From NCBI GenBank assembly GCA_025201865.1, contig MU603036.1, positions 11,658-24,623 on the forward strand: DNA of 12,966 bases, read 5' to 3'. The notes beneath the pieces were generated by a model that worked only from the letters and a program-made list of their open reading frames with translations, ran no database searches and was not told the origin of the DNA. This stretch comes from Ramicandelaber brevisporus (Eukaryota > Kickxellomycota > Ramicandelaberales > Ramicandelaberaceae). Position 1 is the stretch's first letter, and each line of letters begins with the position of its first letter. The position numbers and the translations under genes were made by a program. Below are positions 1 through 10,102 of the stretch, piece after piece.

Positions 1-20
1 CTTGGCTGACTTCCGCTCAT
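1..20 (-). CDS. Possible N-terminal start of a gene running off the left edge
   Basis: A minus-strand ATG at 20-18 opens a frame reading M-S-G-S-Q-P before the window ends. An in-frame stop lies only 13 codons upstream (60-62). The sequence just upstream of the ATG (about 21-60) is pyrimidine-rich on the coding strand, as it is upstream of the three intact genes in this window. The following several hundred bases have the same purine/microsatellite character as the 5' region of the RhoGAP gene. Six codons are far too few to identify a product, and this could be chance. Confidence 0.22.
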
Positions 21-858
21 CACAGTCCAGCTGACGGTGGAGGAAGAAGGGAAGAAAAATTAATTGAACTGGAAAGACAGCGGAGCGGCGGTGAATGGAC
101 ACAAGGACGGTTGTTGAGCAAGAACGGTGAGGAGAGTCGAATGGGGATAGGGAAGGCTGAGCAAGGTACACACGCACAGGCACACTTCGATACCCAATAT
201 GGTATATGTGAATGCGACTGTGATGACGCCCGAAGCGCGCAGTAACAGCGGCAGTAGCGGCAGCAGTAGAGAGGAGAATAAAAGATGAGGGAGAGTGATT
301 ACAATGAGATGGAGATAACAAGAACCTGGAAGATAGACAGAACACAGCGGCAACAACAACAATAATAATGCGGAGGCAAAAGAGTTTGGATGAGAGGGAA
401 ATCGGAGCGACAAGATACAGACAAGATACACACACAGGATACACACAGGAACACACACACGCAAACACCCTCTTTCCTTTTCAAAAGCTCCGACCAAATA
501 CACATCCACTGCGCTCTCATGTATAAAAAAAAGTCGCATGGTAATTGGCTCGTGATAAAAGGCACGTGATGGCTGAGAGGTGTGACAAGCAATATTTACT
601 TCTCTCTCTGTAACGAACGATCTATCCCGCATTTGAGCGAATCAAGCAATGTTAACAGAATGACCCTGGTCTTGTCGATGATGAGTGAATGAGACTGCTA
701 TTTCTACTAATCGCAAATGGTTTTTTGCAATTAAAGAGAATGGGCTGTGAAAAATGAAATTGAAAAAGAGTTAAAAAGAAAAGGTCAAAAGCAAAGGTAA
801 AGGTAAAGGTAAAGGTAAATGTTAAAAAATAATAATCAGGGTAGAGGCGTCTGCTATG
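21..858. other. Non-coding, purine- and microsatellite-rich interval
   Basis: No convincing gene is seen here. The plus strand is purine-rich, with short AGG/GAA/CAA runs (about 340-370), an ACAC-rich stretch (about 418-466) and a TATAAAA string at 522-528. A (AAAGGT)x4 hexamer array lies at 793-816. The right-hand part should be the 3' untranslated region of the minus-strand RhoGAP gene that stops at 859; no canonical AATAAA was found for it. A 190-codon minus-strand frame at 60-632 translates into Leu/Cys/Ser/Pro-rich low-complexity peptide and was judged a by-product of the repeats. Confidence 0.6.
793..816. repeat. (AAAGGT)x4 hexamer tandem repeat
   Basis: Four exact head-to-tail copies of AAAGGT, followed by AAA, lie about 45 bp beyond the RhoGAP stop codon. 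On the gene's own strand they read as a pyrimidine-rich ACCTTT array in the probable 3' UTR. The array is too short and too internal to be called telomeric. Confidence 0.85.
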
Positions 859-3800
859 CTAATTGCGTGAAATGAATGGTCGATGGTTGCGCTGAATAGA
901 GTGGAATCCATCTTGGGCACCGATGCTGGTCTCTGACATCAATCCAGTTGCCATTGATCGCGAACCAATTGGTGATGTAATGGCAGGATGCAGCAGACTG
1001 GCCTGCGAGTTGTTATTGTTGTAGCCACGATTGTTGACAGATGCTGTTACAGCTGAGATGGGTGGCAAGTCGCCTTGACGCTGGTGACGATCCCATCCAA
1101 CATTCGAGCCGGCTGTTCGTGCTCCAACTGGGGATGATGGTGAAGCACCACCGCCACCGCCGCCGACGCTGCCCTGAGGACCACCGGCAGAAGCTGTTAG
1201 CGGCCCGATTCGATACGCGGGACCACCAGCTTGACCGGGAACTGCACCGGAGGGAGTTGGTCCACGACTTGACCCGCTTGGACCTCCGTACTGGGCAACA
1301 ATGTCAAATGAATCCGTCGATGTATTGGTGTATGCAGCGCTGCTACTGTTGTTCCCACTGGTCATTGAGTTTGATGCATAATCACGCTGGAATGAGGGTC
1401 GAGGTGGAATGCTGAGCATACTCTGGTTCGATACACCGGCCTGGTCTGCAGCATAGTAGTAGTCACCAATTGAGCGCTGAGATGAATGCGATGCCTTGCG
1501 CTGAACTTCGTGATCAACAGAGTTTTGTCTTGAAGTTGGCTGGTGATTATACTGTTGAAGGTGCTGCTGCTGATGCTGCTGCTGTTGAAGGTGATGCTGC
1601 TGCTGATGGAAGTGAGCCGACGGTTCGGTATCATGAGGAGACTGCGTGAAATACTGCAAATGAGGATCGCCATAGGTATATGGATTCTCAGTCGGTGGAT
1701 ACTGATCTCTACTAAGATATTGCGGTGGCACCTGCTGTTGTGGGTGTGGCTGTTGTGGGTGTTGCTGTGGGTGTTGCTGTGGGTGTTGCTGTTGTGGATG
1801 TTGCTGTGATTGTTGGTGTGGATGTGGCTTGCTGAACATTGCCTCAAACTTAGAGAAGGTCATGTCAGGCTGATCAATCATGTGCATTCCGGGAACACGC
1901 AGCACGCCATCTGAGTCATAAAATGCATTCAGATCCGCTGGACCTGCACCGCCAATAACGCCGCCAGCTGCACCACCAGCCACACCGCCAGCTGGATAGA
2001 TACTGCCGCCATATTGGCTTTCATCATCTCCTTCATCATCCTCATCATCCCATCCACCACCGCCTCCTCCTCCGCCAGCCGCGTGATGCATTGTCGGATG
2101 GCTATCATTTGGACCAAGGCTTCCTTGTCTGCTTGCACCTCTTTCATGGCGAACCCACATCAAGTTAGGATCTGATCCACTGGCACTGGCAGACGAATGG
2201 CCAGGTGCAGAGAATGACGGCCGCGCAGCCAAGCCTCCTCCGTTTCCAGTGTTGTGGTTAGCTGGCCAGTTGGATGCTGATGTAGATGATAACTGACGCG
2301 GAGCAGGCTCACCATGATCATTAATGTTGAACAGTGCATCAAAGTCAACAATAAAGAAGGTGAGCAGCTGGGCAGGAATTCCCAAAGTCGGACTGAAAAC
2401 CATTCCAATATTACGAAGTGACATTTTATTGATATTGCTCATTCTAACCACTCGAACTAGCAAGGCACTAATTGCTCGCAATAATGTATAGTTCTCAATA
2501 GGCAGTCTAACCAGATTGTACCCAATACCTGATATACGCTCAAATCTACTTGGCTGCTGCATTGCAGAGTTGAACCCGGGTGCCAATTCCTCAGTTAATA
2601 GATTGGTAGGCAGCTCACGCAAGTAATGTTTTAATAGACCAGATACAGCGTGGATATCATGTACATTTCCAGATGCCAGTATGTTATAATCACGCTCGCT
2701 GTTAAATTTCTGCTGAAGAGCTCGAACCACATTGGACGAGCCAGAATGTCTAAATATACCCTCCTCAGCAGGCGCTCCTCTGTAATCCAAAAACTCTAAA
2801 CAGCGATAAACTACTGCTGGCAATGCATATCCATCTCTAACGCGAGTGGCTGCAACCGCTTTGTCCAAATCAAGTCCAAACACCGGCTGCATTGGAAATC
2901 TCTCGACAGCTGCAACCGATGATGCCAGTGCTGGATTCTCAACAGTGTTTGCGTTATTCTTGCGTCTACCAAAGAGCGATCGAGGTCCTTTGTTGGTCTG
3001 AGCTTCTGTGATTTCAGCACGCAATCTGACGCCGAGGTTATCATTAGTGACCAGAGGAGTGTTTGATGATAACGTGATTTGGGTAGAATCATTCTCATTC
3101 ATTATATCAGGATTAAAAGCAGCCTCATGATCCATATTAGCCAATCCATGTTCACCTCCAATCATTGACACTGCACCTGATGTTGTTCCATTGTTGCCTC
3201 CCGCAAGATTAGTGGTAGACATTGCAGACGGAATACTGCCAGGGTTGGTGTGGAATCTAATGGCATCAACCCATCTCTCACGCTCTTCCTCAGTTGCAGC
3301 ATACAACATAATTTCATGAGGCTGTTTGCCCTTTCTCTCCACAATCATAAACCCAGTTCTAATGTCCAATTTGTTAGACTTACCATCATCCATGGTATTA
3401 GTTGATCCTTTCATTACCTGTGCACCACGCAATGAAATCGATCCAACTGGCAATCCTCCCTTTGAATCACAGACATCAATGATTGGTCGATCCGGGCCAA
3501 CTGTGTAATATCTCTTCTTGTTACGGCCCAAACCTGCATTGCGCTTGGTCAAGTATCCTTCCACGTGCAGTGCCTGGTTGCCGGATCCTGGCACAGTCGG
3601 TGCAGCAACCATTGAGTTTGATGACGCCAGCGGTGCAGGGCCAGATGGGCCAGAATACTGTGGCTGTGCAGCCGACTGACCATAGGCAGCGGGAGGACCA
3701 GCAACCTCTTCGCCAGGCGGAACGCAGTCGGATGACAAGAACTCCAGCAGTTCAGTGTGGGCAGGAGAGTTTGGATAGGAGGCAATCTTAGTGGCCAGTA

Positions 3801-5617
3801 CACCCAGGTAGCCAATCAGAGATTTCTTGCGATCAGACAGTGCATTTGCGCCGCGAGCATTCGGATTAAACATGCCTTTGTCTGGCAATTTAGGCATATC
3901 TGGACCAGGATTGATTTGCAGTGTTTTGAATATTTCGCGTATCCGTGAATCCAAATTTGATACATCAACAAACCGCTTGCGAATCATCCACAAATTGGAT
4001 ATAAACATGTTTGCTGGAGGTCTATCTCTATCAACTGCACTAATGTCCCGAGTCATTTGCTTCTTTACCATAATGTTGAACGCCACAAACTCTTTACCGC
4101 GATCACCTGGCACAATCCGCTCGCCAATAATCTCCATAATGAGCCCACGCAATGAAGTGAGAGGGTAATGGCCAAATTCTGGTTTAGGGATATAGGTGGA
4201 TGGCCCAATCGGCTGTGCGGATGTAATCATTGTCGAGGCAAACTGTGGCGCACTGGGACCGACATTGTCTGTGACGCTGTTCATTACTGTATTGCCAGCA
4301 ACTGAGCCTTGGCGTTGCATTGGAGCGAGCTGAGAAAGAGGGGCTGTGCCAGCTGCGACTGATTGGGGAGGTCTTGGTGGAGCGGGGAAGCTCTGAACCA
4401 AAGCTTGATCATTTACGTTAGCATTTGCCGCCATCTCTGCTGCAACTGCTGATGCTGTGTTTGTGTTAATAGAATTGCTGCTGTTATCCAGACCAAGAGC
4501 ATTTCCAACTGCTCTGTTCTGCTGGCTATTAATAATAACACTGGCAATATTGTTATTGTTATTGTTGCTATTGTGGTTGTGGCTGTGATTGAAGATAGTT
4601 GAGCTCATTGGTGAAATTACAGTTGCAGAATCTGTCAATTCACGTTTGAAATCTCGGTCAAATCTATCGTTTGTGGCTGATAATGGAGGTGATTGCATAA
4701 ATCTAGATAGTTGGCCATGTTGCTGCTGCTGTTGATGCTGTTGCTGGTTGTGGTGGTTGTGGTGGTTGTGGTGATGTAGATGAGAATTGGTTCCGATTGA
4801 ACCACTGTACAACTGCCCCATCGATGATGAACGACGACGTGCTTTACGCTGCTCAGCCGTCACTTTGTTGGTGATAGTAATAGAAGCTGCATTCTCTGGC
4901 TGGTCATTTGCCGATAGTTTCTGCTCTGATGGTTCTGATAACTGATGAGCCAGCTGGTGAATAGGAGTTCTCCCCAAGGTTGCTGCAACTCCAATGTACG
5001 ACGGATTATCAACCGAGGCTGATCTACGTCTCACTTTGACTCCATTGTTATCCACTGCAGCGCCGTTGCCATTCTTGCCATTGGGGCTGTTGCTATTAGC
5101 AGCCAGTGGAACGGGAGTGATTGGATGGCCATCGTGAATATTTCCACTTCCACTTCCACTGAGAGGAGATGCCGTATATTTTACAGGTGTTCTAAGTGAC
5201 GACATGCTGCTTGATGCGCCTCCTCCAATGACAGCCGCTGAACTACGTGCAATTGGACTAACCATGGAGTGGCTGCTGAATGATCCGCCACCGCCACCAC
5301 TGCCACCACTTCCTCCTCCTCCTCCGGCGCCAACCAGTGCGCCTGACGTGGCTGGACTCATTGTGCGAGAGAATGAAATGGAGGCTGTTGATGTTGATCC
5401 AAGTCTAGCGCTGCGTGCCTCATAGTCGGATGTAGATGCAATGTCATCCTCAGTATAGTTGGCATCCGCGTTGCCATCGTCATCCATGTTGATAAATGAA
5501 CGTCCAGTCACGCCACCGGCACTGCTACTGCTTTGGTCCATGGCGACTAACGGAGCAGAAGAAGCCGTGATGGATGCTGGAGATGCATACTGTGAATACT
5601 GCTGCATCTGCTGCATA

Positions 5618-5649
<32 letters not shown>

Positions 5650-6021
5650 AACTTGTTGGTGAGCTTGTTGCCGATTCTCATTGATATTCACGACATTAGC
5701 AAACAAAGTAGACATTCTCAGCTGCTCTAGCTCTGCATCAATGTCTCTAAGCTGCGCACGTCCTTCTAGAGTAATTGTCAATACATCACTAATGTCTGGT
5801 GCTTCGTCGCCGCTTGTATCTACAACAGTCGCCAGCGAATCAACAAGAGAGACCAGGGCCTGGCGCTGTCGCTGAACGATCGTCCACAATTCCTGAACTC
5901 CACTGCGAAGAGCCTCCGTTTCCGAACTGTTTCCCGTAGCCGAGGCAACAACTGGTGGCGTGGTGGCAGTTGACAGCAACGATGACGGCACCAGCGAGGA
6001 TGGCAACTGCTGGCGATTCAT
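859..6021 (-). CDS. BEM3: PX-PH-RhoGAP protein, Bem3-like Rho GTPase-activating protein
   Basis: About 1720 residues from the ATG at 6021, without introns. The order is: short coiled coil (about 35-107); poly-Gln (about 119-142); long disordered Ser/Asn/Gly/His region; PX domain (about 610-765, RKRF near 680 and LPDK near 711, the phosphoinositide-binding positions); PH domain (about 818-923, begins VEGYLTKR, has the late Trp of ERERWVDAI); RhoGAP domain (about 1045-1233). The GAP domain has the arginine finger in GIFRHSG (Arg1091), Lys1131 and Arg1135 in GLLKHYLREL, and Asn1204 in LRNIGMVFSP, so it should be catalytically competent. This order is that of yeast Bem3, a Cdc42 GAP recruited by phosphoinositides to sites of polarised growth. 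Unlike yeast Bem3, about 487 residues of low-complexity tail follow the GAP domain. The frame stays open 71 codons upstream, but only to a TTG. GTPase specificity (Cdc42 or another Rho) is inferred. Confidence 0.9.
1733..1816 (-). repeat. Coding tandem repeat (His-Pro-Gln-Gln)n in the RhoGAP tail
   Basis: A run of 12-bp units (GGGTGTTGCTGT on the plus strand) with variants encodes a His-Pro-Gln-Gln array in the tail behind the GAP domain. Some units differ by a third-position change or by a missing or extra Gln or His. Such an array can change length by slippage without losing frame. Confidence 0.85.
5620..5649 (-). repeat. CAG microsatellite encoding poly-Gln
   Basis: Nine pure CTG triplets on the plus strand (CAG in the gene, 5623-5649), followed in gene order by one CAA, encode about ten glutamines. 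This lies directly behind the N-terminal coiled coil of the RhoGAP protein and between further Gln/His/Met-rich stretches. The uninterrupted codon use suggests a tract young enough to vary in length. Confidence 0.9.
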
Positions 6022-6510
6022 TCTGGACGAAGAAGTATAATAAAAAAGAGAGAGACACACACAAAAGGTAGGCTGTTTGGCAGAAGGAACAAAGGCAAAG
6101 ATAGCGTGTATGCGAGCGAGCGAGCGAGCGAGTGAGTAGTGTGCGTGTGTGAGTGCGTCGTCTGCTCGTTCGTTCGCTTGTTCGTTCGTTCTTGCGTGCA
6201 CTAAAAAAAAAACAACGGCTGCGCAGGCTAGCAAAGTGGCTTTTCAGGAACAAGGGCGGACGGGCTTAGGCGTCGTCAAAAAAAAAGTAAAAGTGGGTTG
6301 GCTTGTTGGTATCAAACTCCGTCGTTTGGAGAGAGAGAAAGTGGGAGAAAGGGAGAAAGAGAAAAAGAGAACCAGCCTTGGGCCAATGTCATTCTCTGTA
6401 TGAGATGGATGCGGGCTAACCGAGCTGCTTTGCCTCGCTTTTTGACGGGGTCATCGCACGATGTGGGGGCGCTCTGGGTCATCTAGTGTCATCGCCCACC
6501 TTCCCCCGTC
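6022..6510 (-). promoter_or_regulatory. Repeat-rich 5' leader and promoter region of the RhoGAP gene
   Basis: On the gene's strand, the 40 bases before the ATG are CT-rich. Farther upstream come a GAGC-type tetramer array (6112-6135), a TTCG-type array (6165-6193), A-runs (6203-6212 and about 6279-6287) and a GA-rich block (about 6329-6372). The frame stays open through the first 213 bases and reads Ala/Arg/Cys-rich peptide with no ATG, so it is best treated as untranslated. No clear TATA box for the minus strand was found. The extent of the promoter is inferred. Confidence 0.5.
6112..6193. repeat. GAGC array facing a TTCG array (imperfect inverted repeat)
   Basis: About five GAGC units at 6112-6135 are followed, some 30 bases later, by CTCG/TTCG units at 6165-6193. 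The two arrays are nearly reverse complements, with T replacing C in several units. The plus strand could therefore fold with G-T wobble pairs, while the minus-strand RhoGAP leader would carry A-C mismatches at the same sites. Confidence 0.7.
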
Positions 6511-6520
6511 AGATTAAACG

Positions 6521-6526
6521 TTTATT
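6521..6526 (-). terminator. Poly(A) signal AATAAA for the importin gene
   Basis: TTTATT on the plus strand reads AATAAA on the coding strand, about 125 bases past the importin stop codon at 6651. The interval between is AT-rich. Position and hexamer fit a fungal 3' end, but the cleavage site itself cannot be seen. Confidence 0.6.
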
Positions 6527-6650
6527 CAGTGTGAATAGGCTTTCTTTTAATCTTTGATAGAATTGTAATTGTATAATAATTGTTAAACAGACATGGTGAG
6601 AATAGATGTTAAAAGAGAGGGATGGAGAGAGAGATAATGAGAATAGTGTA

Positions 6651-9600
6651 TTAAGCGGAATTGGAAGGATTGGAGGCAGCAGCAAGCTGGCGGCGGTCAG
6701 CTTCACTGACAACACTGGTGATAAGCTGCTGAGTGGTGAGAGTCATTCCGTAAGTGGCCAATCTGTAGACGGCTGGAGCACGCGTCTCCAGACTGCCAAA
6801 CACATCACGGAACCGAATGAATGGATCAATGTTGTCAATCTCGCTAACAAAGTATGGATCCTCAAACAGATCCTCATCTTCGTCATCGAGATCGCCAAAC
6901 TCGTCATCGGAGTCCCACTCATCGTCACCTCCTGGTGCTGCGGCTGCGGCCTTCTCAAGCATTTCAACGTATTCACTCTCAGCCTTGTTGACGGATGTCT
7001 CGTTGTCATCAACTTCCTCGTACTCATCGGGAAGACCTGAGGCATCAAAGTCCTCATCGTCATCGACGTCACCGTTCTCAGCCTTGGCGATGACCTCCTT
7101 GCGGTGGGCCTCGGCAGTTGGCAGAGCTTCCAAAGTGGAAAGAATGGTGGTCATCAAGGCGCTCAAGACACCGTCGGCATGGAATGCCTGTGGCAGCTGT
7201 TCAGCTGGGACAGTGAAGACGGCAGACAGGGCAAGAACGACAATGCGCTTGTCATGAACACGCACAAATGTGTCCAGCTTGCTGCTCAGCAACTCAAACA
7301 CGGACAGCATGTTCTTGGACTCAAGAAGGGCCAGAGTGGTAGCTGGGTTGTAGATGATGCAGTTCAGCGCCATCTCAATCGAATGGACACGCAGCGAATC
7401 AGATGGGTAGCCATCAGCCTTGCTGACAAAGTGAGAGGCAAAGTCCAAGATGGCTGGCAGATGCGAGTCAAGACTGCCTGGAGCGAGAGCTTGCAGCATG
7501 GTCTCAACGAGGTTGGTGGCAGCAATGAAGCCTGCAATACCGCTCATTTCCTCGGATGCAATGAGCTTAACAACATTGATCAGCTTCTCAATCAGCTGTG
7601 GGCCGTATGGAGTCGAGAACTCGGCGACGCCAAACGTTACAAAGTGGCACAGCGATGGAGCAACGTAGCTGGCGAGCTCGGTGGCGTAAATGACTGGCGC
7701 ATCGACAATTGTAGCGAAGATCTGCCACATGATTGGAGAAACTTGCTTGCGAGTGTAGAGCAACGTTTCAACAAGCTCAAGGCACTCTTCAAACACATCG
7801 GCGGTGCTTCTCTTGAATGTCATGAGCAGTGCTGGGGCAACGGCAGCCTCCATGGCCTCGAGAACAGCTGGGAACCGCTCGAGATCAATGACCAGAGTGT
7901 CGATGGTTTTAAGAATACCCATGGCAGCAGATGACTTGTTGATCATGGTGTCGCCGTCAAAGTCCTCGAAAGATGATGGATCAGCATCCTCGTCATCGGA
8001 ACCATATGCCTTGCTGATGCTCTCAATGAGGCGCACATAGTTGGCAGTAAGCTGCTGGGCGAGCTCAACGGCAAATGGCTGGAGCTCTTCAGAAAATGTT
8101 TCGATAATGGACTCAATCATGGATGGAACAACGTCGAGATCAATCTGCTGCATAATGTTGAGCAGAGCGCGCATAACACCAGCAAGATGTGGACGGAGAA
8201 GCTCGGCGGTGCCCTCATCGCGCAGCATGAACTGCAGAGTCATGGTGGCCTGGACACGCACCGGCAGGTCGGGATCCTCAAGGCGTCCAATGGTGCCATT
8301 AACAGCCACAGCAAGGTTGGCAGGCTGGGAGTAGCTCAGCTGCCAGAATGCAGCAATGGTCTGCAGAGCCTTGCAGCGCAAGAAGCCGTGCTCGCTGGTG
8401 ATTTCTGGCAAGACATGGGCTACCAACGCACCCTCGATTTGATCACGAGCCTCGCTCTCCTTGCCCATAATCTGAGAAGCAATTGTGCAGAGCATGTGCA
8501 GAGCGCCATACTTGACACGGGCGTTGCCAGCATGAGCAGTGAGTGCGCGGCCAATGAATGCAACCACTTCGGGGAACACAGTCTTGCGACGGCCGGAAAC
8601 CAGCTCGTAGAGCAGACTGTTGCCAGCAGAGCGAGTCGAGAAAAAGTCCTCCATTGGATCCATCTGGCTGTTGACAAACTCGGCTGGATCGTCCTCCCAG
8701 CTCTCAGCATCGGCATCGGTGAACCACATCAGCGGGAAAATGAGACTCTCAATCACTGGGCCAAGATGGGTCTTGAGAATCTTCCAAGTACCTGGTTCAC
8801 TGATACAGTCCTCGAGATACGACATGATGTACGAAGTGGAGCGTGGGCCAAGCCAGCACTCGCCACGAATGCTGCGGTCAATCTGGCCAAGGAACATGTG
8901 CAAAATTGGCGGTGCAAAGTCCTTCAAGAACTCTGTGGCAAACTTCTTGAGTGCTGGCGAAGTCTTCTTGCTGAGCTTTGATGGGATACCGTGGCGACGG
9001 AATGAACGCTGCAGAGCCTTGATCGCCCACTTTTTGGCGGCAAGAGCCGGACACCGCTCGCGCTCGCGATCATTCTCAGCATCGGCATCGCCGGAAACTG
9101 GCAGACCAACAGCCTTGAACAGCACTTCGGCCCACGCACGGAATGAACCGCGGTTTTGCAGCGATGCTGGCAGATTGCCTTGCATGATGGAAGTGTAGAT
9201 CTTGAAGATGATGTGCGCAATTTGGTATCCAGTGTCGTTACCAGCTGCAATCGCCCTTGTGGCAATATCAAGAAGCGGGCCGAAAGTGGCGCGAACAATT
9301 GCATCGACGCTGGCCTTGACCGCAACAGTTGACTTCTGCCAGCGGAAAGTCTTTACAAGAGTGTGTAGCACTTGCAGGCCAGCGTACATTGTTTCGGCCT
9401 CACTTGATGAAATGGACTGAACCAAGCTGGGCAAGAATTCGGGCCACTTTGTCGCATAGTCGCTCACCAAAATCGAATGAATCGCATCCAGCAGCTGAAC
9501 ACGAATGGCAGCTGGCACCACGGCAATGGCCTCCAGTATGTGTGCCTTAATGAGAGTGCGGTCTTCGTCCGCAATTGGGATGACCTCGCGAGCAGTCGAA

Positions 9601-9827
9601 GATGGATCCCAGTGCTTGGAGATGCGGTTCTTGAGGTAGATTGCGCCAGCTTGGCGAGCACCATGGTTGGCCTGGGCGTGAGCAACGAGCTCAAGAACGG
9701 TGACAAGCAGACGCGACTGCTGCTCGGCCTGCTTGAGCTGAGCCTCAGCTTGATTGCGCACTTCTGGACTCGGGTCAAAAGTGGCCACAAAGATCTGCTG
9801 GAGATCACCAATGTTTATCGAGCTCAT
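6651..9827 (-). CDS. NMD5: Importin-7/8 family karyopherin (Nmd5/Sxm1-like)
   Basis: About 1058 residues from the ATG at 9827 (MSSINIGDLQQIF). The family is usually about 1040-1060, so it is full length. The N-terminal 20-100 residues are an importin-beta N-terminal domain (RNQAEAQLKQAEQQ, then GAIYLKNRISKHW), the surface that binds Ran-GTP. The rest is HEAT-repeat-like helical sequence. There are two acidic stretches: a short one near residue 610 (GSDDEDAD) and a long one at about 915-990 (DDDEDFDASG, DEWDSDDEFGDLDDEDED), followed by the conserved-looking IDPFIRFRDVF end. Such proteins carry ribosomal proteins, histones and stress MAP kinases into the nucleus; cargo here is unknown. Codons end in G or C much more often than in the PX-PH core of the RhoGAP gene, which suggests high expression. 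An in-frame TTG two codons upstream is not the start. Nmd5 versus Sxm1 cannot be settled by eye. Confidence 0.93.
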   Translation of the reverse strand: MSSINIGDLQQIFVATFDPSPEVRNQAEAQLKQAEQQSRLLVTVLELVAHAQANHGARQAGAIYLKNRISKHWDPSSTAREVIPIADEDRTLIKAHILEAIAVVPAAIRVQLLDAIHSILVSDYATKWPEFLPSLVQSISSSEAETMYAGLQVLHTLVKTFRWQKSTVAVKASVDAIVRATFGPLLDIATRAIAAGNDTGYQIAHIIFKIYTSIMQGNLPASLQNRGSFRAWAEVLFKAVGLPVSGDADAENDRERERCPALAAKKWAIKALQRSFRRHGIPSKLSKKTSPALKKFATEFLKDFAPPILHMFLGQIDRSIRGECWLGPRSTSYIMSYLEDCISEPGTWKILKTHLGPVIESLIFPLMWFTDADAESWEDDPAEFVNSQMDPMEDFFSTRSAGNSLLYELVSGRRKTVFPEVVAFIGRALTAHAGNARVKYGALHMLCTIASQIMGKESEARDQIEGALVAHVLPEITSEHGFLRCKALQTIAAFWQLSYSQPANLAVAVNGTIGRLEDPDLPVRVQATMTLQFMLRDEGTAELLRPHLAGVMRALLNIMQQIDLDVVPSMIESIIETFSEELQPFAVELAQQLTANYVRLIESISKAYGSDDEDADPSSFEDFDGDTMINKSSAAMGILKTIDTLVIDLERFPAVLEAMEAAVAPALLMTFKRSTADVFEECLELVETLLYTRKQVSPIMWQIFATIVDAPVIYATELASYVAPSLCHFVTFGVAEFSTPYGPQLIEKLINVVKLIASEEMSGIAGFIAATNLVETMLQALAPGSLDSHLPAILDFASHFVSKADGYPSDSLRVHSIEMALNCIIYNPATTLALLESKNMLSVFELLSSKLDTFVRVHDKRIVVLALSAVFTVPAEQLPQAFHADGVLSALMTTILSTLEALPTAEAHRKEVIAKAENGDVDDDEDFDASGLPDEYEEVDDNETSVNKAESEYVEMLEKAAAAAPGGDDEWDSDDEFGDLDDEDEDLFEDPYFVSEIDNIDPFIRFRDVFGSLETRAPAVYRLATYGMTLTTQQLITSVVSEADRRQLAAASNPSNSA

Positions 9828-9924
9828 GTTCAAGGGGAGAGGAGGAGAGAGATGTCGATGACAGCGCTAGACGAGCCAATGCAGCGGCAGCAGGCTAGTA
9901 TTGCTTTTTTTATTAGATAAAAGG

Positions 9925-9934
9925 TATATATAAA
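9925..9934. promoter_or_regulatory. TATA-like element upstream of the importin gene
   Basis: TATATATAAA lies about 98 bases upstream of the importin ATG. The core is symmetrical enough to serve either direction. On the plus strand it is a near-perfect TATA box, which would transcribe toward the peptidase fragment at 10103; on the minus strand it reads TTTATATATA toward the importin. The coding-strand leader from here to 9828 is CT-rich. Confidence 0.45.
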
Positions 9935-10102
9935 GGCGGTGGTAGTGGTAGTAGATTACGCGAGAGAAGGAAACAGATCTGCCAGATTCACAGCTGGAGC
10001 GAAACCAAACCACACTTACACTGTGAAATCTTGAAAGAAAAAAATCTTGCATTTTAAAAAGGCAGATGTCGTTAAATAGGCGCCACGCACATTCAAGCCA
10101 CA

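Noticed and set aside
3-243. Plus-strand frame open from the left edge for 80 codons
   Set aside because: The region is purine-rich, which suppresses stops in this frame. The peptide (Gly/Glu/Arg-rich) resembles nothing known to me, and the same DNA looks like a 5' leader of a minus-strand gene.
522-528. TATAAAA at 522-528 as the promoter of a plus-strand gene
   Set aside because: No coding frame follows on the plus strand before the opposing RhoGAP gene.
60-632. 190-codon minus-strand frame starting with ATG at 632, Leu/Cys/Val-rich and apparently membrane-like
   Set aside because: The hydrophobic look comes from pyrimidine-rich and AC/GT microsatellite DNA read in one frame. The peptide is low complexity, contains no family motif, and has another open frame overlapping it on the same strand.
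793-816. AAAGGT hexamers as an internal telomere repeat
   Set aside because: Only four copies, and AAAGGT is not a telomere unit known to me. It is more simply a microsatellite in a 3' UTR.
6022-6234. N-terminal extension of the RhoGAP protein by 71 residues
   Set aside because: It would start with TTG and translate GAGC/TTCG arrays and CT-rich leader. The first ATG in this open frame is at 6021 and opens directly into plausible N-terminal sequence.
7104-7934. Plus-strand frames of 276 and 264 codons (7104-7934 and 8187-8981)
   Set aside because: They are antisense to the importin coding region, begin at non-ATG codons, and are explained by its strong third-base G/C bias. They show no recognisable domain.
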